Positions 55,636 to 64,000 of a DNA stretch of 64,000 bases are shown piece after piece (the stretch's first letter is position 1; the number at the start of each line of letters is the position of its first letter). The DNA is from GCA-2746605 sp963710615 (GTDB lineage: Bacteria; Bacteroidota; Ignavibacteria; Ignavibacteriales; Melioribacteraceae): assembly GCA_963710615.1 (NCBI GenBank), contig CAVQBF010000010.1, positions 62,001-126,000 of the forward strand, read 5' to 3'. The translations under genes were made by a program, and so were the position numbers. Under the pieces are notes generated by a model. That model saw only the letters and a program-made list of their open reading frames with translations, made no database searches and was not told where the DNA came from.

Positions 55636-58600
55636 TTAAAAATCAATTTTAATTCCTAAGAGTAAATTTTCTTGGATTTAAGAAAGCAAATGAACTAATA
55701 TTTGGCATATCTATATAAGATTTACTTTCTTTTCGTTTATCATTTCTTTTTGGAATTTCCGGATCATTATTTGGATTTGGTTCAAGTGGATCATATTTAG
55801 TATTATATGATCTATAATCTCCAATTTTATCAGTTCCTTTTTCTTCCCCTTCTTCCCAAGGGAAATTTAAGTGAGGTTAAATAATTTTGATAATCAAAAT
55901 TATCTGCAAAACCAGCAAAATTTAATTGTTTGTGATTGAACGTATTGGATACATCTAAATAGACTTGCAAATCAAACCATTCCAAATCGAAAACCTTTAG
56001 AGAGTCTAAATCTACATTAAACCAATCCACCCATTGAACATTATTTTGAATCCCAGGTAATACTATTCGGATTGTATGTTTCATAACTTCCCGTTTTCCA
56101 TTCAGCTAGGATATTGAGGCTAATTTGTTCAAATGGGTAATAATCATTTATTTGAGGTCCAAATTTTTCTGGTGATAAAATCTCAATATTAGCTCTTGCA
56201 AATGGTCTTGGCAAAGGTCTTTCCTGCTGAGGATTTAGTGTCAAATAATTTCGTTGTTCTACTGGATCTTCATAATATCTTGTATAACCAAAATAACCTG
56301 ATGTTTCAACGTGATAAGTATAATTTAAGAATCCACTTATCCAATCACCTCTTGTTTTTGATATGGTTATTTCAAATCCGCGTATGTCTTGATAATTGTT
56401 GTTGGCAGCTTGATTGTATTGAACGGATGAGTTAAGTTTTGGTAGTAGACCCATCCAGGCTGGTTTGTTATATCTTTGTAATATGCTGATAGGTTTAACA
56501 GGAATAAATCATAAAGTTTTGCGAATAGCCCAGTTCGTATGCAACTGTCTTTTCCAGTTCTAGAGTTGGATCGCCAATTGATGTAACTAGTCCATTTGAT
56601 TCTCTTTGCAATCTAAATCTATAAGAAGAGGCTGCTTCGGATCTGAAATGACCGTAGTTGAAATATAATTTCGAATCATCCGTAATAGGGTGAGCAACGC
56701 CGAGTCTAGGACTTAAATATAATTCACCATCTGTCTTACTCGTTGGTAGAATATCTTCAATATCATTACCATAACCAGCACTCAAATTTTTATCATAGTC
56801 TTCAAATACATACCAAGATACATTTGGAGCTGAATAATCAAATCTTAGTCCAGCATTCATTATAAAACCTTCAAACTCAAGTTTATCTTGTAAATATGCT
56901 CCAATTCTAAATGGTGAGATTTGGTAAATCATACTTCTAGTCCATGTAGTAAAAGACGGACTGAACGTACCAGAGTTTATATCATAATCATTATATATAA
57001 ATTCTAAACCCCCTTTAATTTGATTTTGCTGGTTGAGCTGTGTTGTAAAATCAAATTCTAAAGATGAAGTTGAAATCTTGCTGTTATCCCTGCCTAAATT
57101 CATCCAGCCACCCATAGACATGCCATCAATTCCAGTAGTTCCGTAACCCCAGTAACCATAAGGAGCTTCATCAACAAAGTAATCTGGGACCGGTTCGTAT
57201 ATTTTATTAGTATCTCTTAAGCCCAATTCAAATGTTTTATAATAACTCTGTTTGTGCTGTGCTTTTACTTCATAAAATGAGTTCTGACTAAGAACATGAG
57301 TGAATTTTACGTTTCCTATTGTTCTGTAAATTGTGCTGGGGCTATAATAACCGGGCATGTACAAAACGCTATTCCCAGCACTACTATTTAGTAGATCGGC
57401 AATTTCAGAATCGGATCTTAGAACATAGCCTGTTGGAGTTGTTGTCCAACTATATGGAGAAACAGATTTAGTTTCACCGTAAAGACCTGAAAAGACCAAA
57501 CGCATATCTTTTGAGAGATCAGAATTTAATTTTAGCTGTGTATAATGCTCATCGTAGCTATCTCTTGAGAGAGGAAATATAAATACATCTTTTTCTTTGA
57601 AGAAAGAAAGGTAGAACTTTAAGTTCCCAAGCATTTCGCCAACAAAAGGAAGTGGTCCTCCAAATCCAAAATCTATTACATAATCAGGTTTAGTTATATC
57701 TCCCTGTCGCCTATGCTGCCATTCATATAATCTTTTTGCCCCTTCCGGTGTTAAATCATTATTAGGATCATTATCATTTAATGTGGCTTCTGAAATTGAA
57801 TTCCAACCTTCAAATGTGGGATATTGTTTCTGAGTATAAGAATCCCAAGCCCCATTGTTTGTGCCTGTATAAGCTACTTCAGGATCTAAATAAGGGCGAT
57901 TAAAGTAAGAATAAGGGCTGAAGATGGAAAGCCCAAAATGTTTTTTTGCTGCAGGACCATATCTTAGAAAAATGGTTCCACTGTAATTTTGACCACCTTC
58001 TTTAGTTACAACATTGACTAGGCCCGACCTTAAATTTCCATATTCTGCATTAAAGCCACCAGTCTGTATTTGTATCTCTTTTACTGAGCTCAAGCTAACA
58101 CCAGTATAAGGTATATTAGAACGCTCATCATTTTGTGACAATCCATCTACCATAAAGATTGTTTGGTTAGAACTTCCTCCCCTCACTAATATTCCACTGC
58201 TTCCTTGCTCAATACCAGCCTGTAGAGTTAAAACTGCCCCCACAGATTGAACTGGTAGATTTTCAATATTTTTCGCGCTAATATTCATTTGACTGTTTGA
58301 AACATCTTTGGCTACAATAGGTCGTTCAGCTATTATGACAACTTCCTCGCCAACCAAAACTTCAATTTTTAATTGGGCATCAATATTTGTTGTTAGATCA
58401 ATCAAGACTCTAACATTTTCCACTCTATACCTTGCATAACCAATCATTGAGAACGAAAGCGTATGAAATCCGGCAGGAACATTAAGAATTGTATATTCAC
58501 CGTTCCCATTAGTAGATGTCCCAATATTTGTCCCTTGAATAACAACATTTACACCAGGTAATGCAACATTGGTTTCCGCATCAGTAACTTTACCAGTTAT

Positions 58601-58678
58601 CTTGCCGGAAGTACCAGCAAAACTAAATGAATTACTCAATAGAGTAATCACCAGAAGTTTAAATAATGCTTTATGCAT
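55636..58678 (-). pseudogene. TonB-dependent receptor (copy 1), frame-broken near its 3' end
   Basis: The first 2.2 kb are intact: signal peptide, carboxypeptidase-regulatory-like domain (TGKVTDAETNVALPGVNVVI), a plug domain (QSVGAVLTLQAGIEQGSSGI, VRGGSSNQTIFMVDGLSQND, GGFNAEYGN), then barrel strands. From 56500 on, five frame changes (near 56492, 56460, 56048, 55858 and 55658) interrupt the last barrel strands; the corrected protein has 1,013 residues and ends FTLGIKIDF, with the terminal Phe of outer membrane barrels. The open frame begins at TTG 58708, but ATG 58678 with an AGAAAG box gives the better signal peptide. It is related to the receptor at the window end. Confidence 0.85.
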
Positions 58679-58739
58679 TTTGACTTTCTTAAATATTTTA
58701 AAATTCAACTCACCGCCGTATTAAAGTGAATTTAAATAA

Positions 58740-59759
58740 TCACATTCCAAACCCAAGTGATATTCTATGAACATCATCAAAATCAGTAAAATTTGTATAG
58801 GAATAATTTACTTCTAAACCAAATTTACTAACACCAAACCCATACGTTAAATCATAAAGATCTTGTCCGGAGGTATAACCAATCCTTAGTGCAACCATAT
58901 TCATGAATTCGTATTCTCCACCAACAGAAACAAACTCTGGATGAGACCTTGGGTGAGCTGCATCTAGACTTAATATAAATGAATGATCTTCTTGATATTC
59001 TTCGTAAAAATCCATTAAATTCATTGATATACCGATTCTAAAAACTAATGGTAACTGGAATCCTTCTTTTTCATATTTAACCTCTTCCGAAAAATTTCTA
59101 ACCGACATTCCAAATGCCAGACTTTTGTAACCTGTTTTATACATTGTTCCAAAATCAAAAGCCAGCACGCCAATTTCATATTCTTTTTCTTCACCTAATA
59201 CTGTTTGGCCATCACCATCTAAACCTGGTAAATAGCTTTTCCCTAAATTTTGGGTCACATATTTAATTTGACCACCAATTGAAAATTTATCAGATAAAGC
59301 TTTAGCATATCCTAAACCAATTGCAAATGAGTAAGGTTCAGGGAATCCGTCAATATCAATGTAACCGGATTCAGTTGGGGCAACTCTAGTAAATAGAAAT
59401 TCTCCATAATCAACAAACTGAAAACTTAAACCAAAGATTCCATATTTACCATCTTCAATGCCAAAACCTAATGTTCCAGATAAATAAGTTATATCTGCTA
59501 TCCATTCCATTCGGTTTAATGACAGGTCCACAAAGCTGCCTAATCTGGCCATTCCAGCAGGATTATAAAACAAGGAGTTTGATGTACCCTCCTTAGTAGT
59601 ATAAGCTTCCCCAAGAGAAGTTGCTCTTGCATCAGTACCAACAGTTAAAAATTGAAATCCTGTTTGTGCAATTTTAGTATTATCTTGGCTATACGAGCTT
59701 TGAGAACCAAAAAATATTATTACTAAAATTGAGACAATTAAGATATTATACTTTTTCAT
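58740..59759 (-). CDS. PorV/PorQ-family outer membrane protein
   Basis: The 339-residue protein has a signal peptide (SSYSQ) and the family hallmark GFQFLTVGTDARATSLGEAYTT...LFYNPAGMARLG, followed by barrel strands to the C-terminus (FDDVHRISLGFGM). PorV shuttles type IX substrates to the surface in Bacteroidota. Relatives of this kind in Ignavibacteria are numerous and may be dedicated partners of neighbouring surface proteins. It sits between two TonB receptor/FN3 protein pairs and is free of frame damage, unlike its neighbours. Confidence 0.82.
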   Translation of the reverse strand: MKKYNILIVSILVIIFFGSQSSYSQDNTKIAQTGFQFLTVGTDARATSLGEAYTTKEGTSNSLFYNPAGMARLGSFVDLSLNRMEWIADITYLSGTLGFGIEDGKYGIFGLSFQFVDYGEFLFTRVAPTESGYIDIDGFPEPYSFAIGLGYAKALSDKFSIGGQIKYVTQNLGKSYLPGLDGDGQTVLGEEKEYEIGVLAFDFGTMYKTGYKSLAFGMSVRNFSEEVKYEKEGFQLPLVFRIGISMNLMDFYEEYQEDHSFILSLDAAHPRSHPEFVSVGGEYEFMNMVALRIGYTSGQDLYDLTYGFGVSKFGLEVNYSYTNFTDFDDVHRISLGFGM

Positions 59760-59789
59760 TTTATTTTCCTTAGTATTAAACCTTTGTGG

Positions 59790-61879
59790 TTAACGGATTA
59801 TAATGAATTTTCTTATAGCTTGTTCTCCTTTAGGAGTTACAAATGTAGCTATATATACTCCACTTACAATGGTTTGTCGTGAAGAGGTTATAGAGTTCCA
59901 AGCCTCATCGCCACTTCCATCGTTATGTTCAATTGTTTCTACTAGATCGCCTCTTTCTGTATAAATTTTTATAATGCATTCCCGGGAATATCCAGAAACA
60001 TTATTCTATCAGGAGCGCTTCTTCCAAACTGTAAATCTCTAGATCGAATATTATACGGATTCGGAACAACTCTTATCTTATCCAAAGTACTCCCCGGAGG
60101 TCGTTTCAGAAAAGCTGGAGAATTAGTAAGAGTATAAAATTTACTGCTTTCAAGGGGAACTCCAGGATGAAAATCATTTGCACTTCCATCATCAAACGTA
60201 GTTATATAATAATAGTAATCAAAGCCTCTTTGGAGATCAGTATCATCATATTCGTTTACAATAGGATTTCCGGAGGTACCACCACATTCGTAAATAAGGT
60301 CAAATGTTGTATCTGGCTGAAAAATTGATCTGTAAATTCTATACCCAGAAAATCCCGGATGACTTTCAGCATTATTACTCCAAGATAGATTTATTTTATC
60401 ACCTCCAGAAGTAATAGTAAATTCTGAAGGTGGTGGGGGTGGAGAAGGAACTTCAAAGTTTTTATTAAATACTACATTTGCTCTATCAAATGCTTTGAAT
60501 AAGGAATCCTTTCCTGTAAATACCCAGGAATCCTTATAGTCATCCCTGTTCCCAGCAGTCGAACCATCTGGATTAATAAATGGTCCATTATCAGCTAACC
60601 ACTTTGCTCCAATTGAATAAACTGAATCTCTATTTAAGCCAGCCACAGCTTCAGCGAGTACAATTCTAATACTATCTCCAGGAGCTAATGTATATGGTCC
60701 AAAACCTTGTCCGTGAGAATAACCCCCACCAGTTGGGCCAAACTGATCGGCAAAATTATCACCAACTTGTTCAGCGTGCGATTGCTCAGGTCTACCACTA
60801 GTCATTAACGAATATTCTTCTGACATTAAAGCAGCATTAAATTGATCGTTATTATAAGTTAGCGGACCGTCGGAATCATAATATCCTGTTGTAATAGGTT
60901 GTGATATATCGTCGGTATTATCAGTTGGGCTTGTGTCTGCATGTAATGTGATTGTTCCAACAAATTGGGCAGCTCCCAGCCTACCATCTGCCTGATAGGA
61001 ACCAGCACCAATGTTAGGGCCACCAATCGAACTACCTTCGGTAACTTGTGAATGTTTACCTAGCCATGAAAATTGAGCACGAAATGGTTCACCGTTTCTT
61101 TCATAGATAACATCGTTTACAGTACTTCGTCCCCATGAAGTATTTTGCGGTAACCAATTATAGCCGTATGGACCGCCTTCTCTTGAAGGAGCATATCTAT
61201 ACTGAAAATATACTACCATGTCATTAATAGTTTGTTGGTTCACGGTTCCTTCAGCATCAACGATCCCAGTATTTTTGAAGATATAATCATAAATAAAATA
61301 ATTATCATGGTTCTGTTGACTATACGCGTAGACTTTACGAGTCATTGTAACACCCATTCCGGTATTATTTACATTATATATCATTCTATCTGCACGGTAA
61401 ATCGGGATCAATTTCATCGACAAAATCTAAGAAGTCTAATTTTCCAGAAGGAATCCCATCAACAAATACTCTTGGATGATCAAATTTACCGACCAACTTT
61501 ATACCATTATCTGGAGAGTTCTCGAATTCTATGTCATTAAAGAGGCATAAACTCACTTTTTATATTTTGAACACGAGGACCCATATGGACAACTTTATAG
61601 TTAAAAATCTTTTGGGCTTTTACATCATTATAATTTAGTAGAACCAATCCATAATGACTTTGCTGCCTGGCAATCCTGCCATTTATATAGAGCAGGCCAT
61701 CTAAGTCCATCCTGCTGATTCGAAATTACGCCCGGTGTTCTGCCTAATTCAATTTCACTTCCCGAAGATGAATACCAGCTATGTAATGAACCAACTGATA
61801 GCCACCTGGATGCCTGGCCATGAGCAGGAACTAAGAAAACTATTGCTAAAAGCACAGATGTTAAATTTCTTATTTTCAT
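59790..61879 (-). pseudogene. secreted FN3-containing surface protein (copy 2), frame-broken
   Basis: The 695-residue reconstruction needs four frame changes (near 61632, 61538, 61406 and 59977). It has a signal peptide (PAHGQ), the N-terminal block WLSVGSLHSWYSSSGSE, the long clean central frame 59969-61423 with VYAYSQQNHDNYFIYDYIF, an FN3-like domain (INLSWSNNAESHPGFSGYR), then IRVVPNPYNIRSRDLQ. The end is sorting-domain-like, IVSGVYIATFVTPKG...IRKFIIIR. It aligns with the product of 53472-55624 over most of its length. It sits 39 bp downstream of the TonB receptor. Confidence 0.75.
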
Positions 61880-61918
61880 TCTAATTTAATCCTATATTAT
61901 AAAGTAGGTTACATTCAT

Positions 61919-64000
61919 CTAAAATTTATAATTAATTGTTATTCCAAAAAATATATTTCTCGGATTTAGGAAGGTAAAATAAGACTGATTTGGCATATCG
62001 ATATATGCTTTATCTTCTAGGATTTTGTCCATTCTATTTTTTGCTACTTCTTGCCATTCACCATTGATTGGTTCCATATATTTCTGGCTTGAAGCATCAT
62101 AATAAATTGCAGCATTATTTACAGAAGCTGCATCTCTTTCAGAAATACTAGGGATCCACTCTATAGGATGAAATTCTGCTCCAACCGCTCTGACATCCCC
62201 AGGCTGATCATCGCCTGGTATAAAATTGTATTCCAAATTACCTGCCACACTTTCAGGAAGATGTAGTGATCTCATATAGTAATCTCTGTCAAATGCATCT
62301 CGGAAAGATAAATTTGAAAATTGTTTAAAATTAAACAGATTACTAATGTCAGCAAAAAATTTAATATCTAAATGTTCTTCTATTGGGAATATTTTTGAGA
62401 TTTTTAAATCAACGTTGTAAGTCGGGTTCCATTGCGCATTGTATTCAATACCTGGTAAATTATTGGGATTCCAAGTAAACCACTGACCACCAGTCCAATA
62501 TGAAAGAAACATAAAATGCCAGTCGCCAAAAACATTCTGGTTTAAAAATTTAGGGCCAAAATCAATTGGAGTATGCAGATCAATGTAGGACTTAAATCTC
62601 GGTTGAGGTCTTGGTTTTGATATTAATGGATTCTGTTCTAAGTACTCCCTTTGATCAGCTGGATTTTCATAGTTTTCATCAAAGCCAAAATATCCAGAAG
62701 TACCAACACGGTATTCAAAATTTATATTTCCATTAATCCAATTTCCATACATTTTGGTTAGATCAACTTCAACCCCAAAAATATCACTATAAGAATTATT
62801 AGTTAACTTAAGATAATTAACTTTAGCATCAAAACTTACAAAACGAACATATCTTTCAACATTAGAAATATCTTTATAATAAGCTGCAACACGCACCAAA
62901 TATTCTTCGAATAGAGCTTGATCAAATCCGAGTTCGTATGAAACAGTTTTTGCAAGAGGTAAACTTGGGTCACCAATTCTTACTAACTCATTACTATTTC
63001 CACGTTGGAGTCTATATAAATTCTCAGAAGTCTGTAATTGTCTGTAGTGCCCATAATTAAAATATAATTTAGATGTTTCTGTAATAGGGTGAGATACAGA
63101 AATTCTGGGGCTAAGTGTAAAAACACCATCAGCATCTTTATTCAGAAAAGCATCGTCTTCATCCGGATTATAATTTTGAGAATAAAATTCTCTACTATAT
63201 GTGTCAATATCGTACCATTTACTATTTGCATCAGAATATTCGGCTATTAAACCAATATTTGATACCCAGCCTTCAAATTCAAGTTTGTCTTGAAAATAAG
63301 CAGTAAATTTAAGAGGCTGTTGTTTGAAGGTGGAACGGATATTTCCTTCAGGCAAGAAAAAATTTTCGGCACCAAAATCCATATCCAAATCTTCATAGAC
63401 AAATTCCCCACCAAATCTAAATTGATTATGTCTATCAAATTGATTTTCAAAATCAAATCTTGCTGAGTAAGTTGTAGTTCTACTGAAGTCCCTTGCTGTA
63501 CTAACGGCTCCTCCGAATGCAAGAGCACCCTCAATTGAGGTTAAATTATTAGGCCAAAAACCAATTGGTGATTCATCAACAAAATAGCCTGGTATTACTT
63601 CGTACACTTTAGATGTATCTCTAAATATTCCGTGATTGGTATAATATTTTCGTCCCACAGCTAATAATTGAATTGAGTAGAATGTTTCTGGATTTATTAC
63701 ATGTGTGAATTTTGCTGAAAGTGTATTACTATACCTGGATGAGGGTGAATAATATTCATTAGCGTAAATTCTCCAAGGGACAGTAAAACTTGACGTATTA
63801 ACCGTATTAGCAACGCCCCAAGTACTAGTTAAAATTCCAGTGTTACCTGTAGTATTTGAAGATGTTCCAAATAATTCTCCGTACAACCCCATAAAAGTCA
63901 ATTTCATTGACGGTTTTAGATCTGCAGTTAATCTTAACATAACACTTTGATTAGTTAAAGCTTCTCTGGATAGTTCCATTAAATACATGTTTTTTTCCCT
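61919..64000 (-). CDS. TonB-dependent receptor (copy 2), 5' end outside the window
   Basis: About 694 codons are open to the window edge. The visible part is the barrel of a TonB-dependent receptor: GLYGE, SRYSNTLSAKFTHV, DKLEFEGWVSNIGL, LSPRISVSHPITETSKLYFNYGHYR, SYELGFDQALFEEYLVRVAAYY, RYVRF, and the closing strand IFFGITINYKF. The open frame continues past the ATG at 63988 to the edge, and comparison with copy 1 shows that the signal peptide, plug and first strands lie outside. Same strand order as copy 1, so the two are a duplicated module with their FN3 partners. Confidence 0.85.
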   Translation of the reverse strand, partial: REKNMYLMELSREALTNQSVMLRLTADLKPSMKLTFMGLYGELFGTSSNTTGNTGILTSTWGVANTVNTSSFTVPWRIYANEYYSPSSRYSNTLSAKFTHVINPETFYSIQLLAVGRKYYTNHGIFRDTSKVYEVIPGYFVDESPIGFWPNNLTSIEGALAFGGAVSTARDFSRTTTYSARFDFENQFDRHNQFRFGGEFVYEDLDMDFGAENFFLPEGNIRSTFKQQPLKFTAYFQDKLEFEGWVSNIGLIAEYSDANSKWYDIDTYSREFYSQNYNPDEDDAFLNKDADGVFTLSPRISVSHPITETSKLYFNYGHYRQLQTSENLYRLQRGNSNELVRIGDPSLPLAKTVSYELGFDQALFEEYLVRVAAYYKDISNVERYVRFVSFDAKVNYLKLTNNSYSDIFGVEVDLTKMYGNWINGNINFEYRVGTSGYFGFDENYENPADQREYLEQNPLISKPRPQPRFKSYIDLHTPIDFGPKFLNQNVFGDWHFMFLSYWTGGQWFTWNPNNLPGIEYNAQWNPTYNVDLKISKIFPIEEHLDIKFFADISNLFNFKQFSNLSFRDAFDRDYYMRSLHLPESVAGNLEYNFIPGDDQPGDVRAVGAEFHPIEWIPSISERDAASVNNAAIYYDASSQKYMEPINGEWQEVAKNRMDKILEDKAYIDMPNQSYFTFLNPRNIFFGITINYKF

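Noticed and set aside
1..64000. CRISPR arrays, tRNA/rRNA genes, prophage or transposase genes
   Set aside because: No regular spaced repeats, no cloverleaf sequences and no integrase, recombinase or transposase motif were found by eye; short RNAs could be missed.

Overview
The window looks like a piece of chromosome from an AT-rich member of the Ignavibacteria/Chlorobi side of the Bacteroidota-Chlorobi group. The main evidence is a set of secreted proteins ending in type A sorting domains of the type IX secretion system (motifs NYPNPFNP, then a 'D/N-x-LG-x-EV' block, then a basic 'KKM-L-L-K' end). Supporting evidence is the presence of DUF5686, DUF4139, DUF819 and PorV/PorQ-family proteins, large TonB-dependent receptors with carboxypeptidase-like N-terminal domains, and an overall low GC content. 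I found no rRNA, tRNA, CRISPR, phage or transposase gene.

Layout. 1-2.1 kb: end of a prepilin-like (PilW/PilX-type) cluster, its second gene frame-broken. 2.1-9.3 kb: DUF5686 protein, degenerate histidine kinase, amino-acid permease fused to PTS-EIIA and TrkA-C domains, an unknown protein, polyphosphate kinase 2. 9.3-17.5 kb: catabolic stretch with rhodanese lipoprotein, FAH-family enzyme, POT di/tripeptide importer, a glycyl radical enzyme most like hydroxyproline dehydratase with its (frame-broken) activase, and a secreted DPP-IV-type peptidase. 17.6-24.4 kb: secreted protein of the family often called 'asparagine synthetase B', ClpX, TPR protein, GlcD-type FAD oxidase, Trm112, GNAT. 24.6-26.9 kb: GHL10-type glycosidase-like protein with a sorting domain, broken by five single-base frame changes. 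27-39.8 kb: ChbG/YdjC deacetylase, two tandem ClC channels, DUF819 protein, M23 peptidase, a freestanding archaeal-type Thr-tRNA editing domain, EamA transporter, DUF4139, SRPBCC, methyltransferase, YitT. 39.9-42.6 kb: lipoprotein and ABC exporter. 42.8-45.3 kb: a class I isoprenoid-synthase-like protein, a 41-residue peptide gene ending in Cys, and an outer-membrane barrel protein. 45.5-49 kb: small regulators, AlkD with a small zinc-ribbon protein, SdiA-regulated protein, TrpF-like protein, then a repeat-filled gap. 49.5-64 kb: a minus-strand surface-protein operon with two TonB receptor + secreted FN3-protein pairs, a PorV-type protein between them, and two further surface proteins downstream.

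Two things stand out. First, the isoprenoid-synthase-like gene followed 40 bp later by a tiny gene with a near-perfect ribosome binding site resembles the architecture of ComQ/ComX prenylated-peptide signalling, with a C-terminal cysteine instead of an internal tryptophan as a possible acceptor. Second, nine genes are interrupted by single-base frame changes. In the eight I could trace fully I count about 32, roughly 25 of them extra bases; the ninth (49.5-52.1 kb) has at least ten more. They are concentrated at 24.8-26.0 and 50.9-56.5 kb while some forty other genes are intact. Residual long-read assembly errors are the simplest explanation, but the clustering deserves checking against raw reads.
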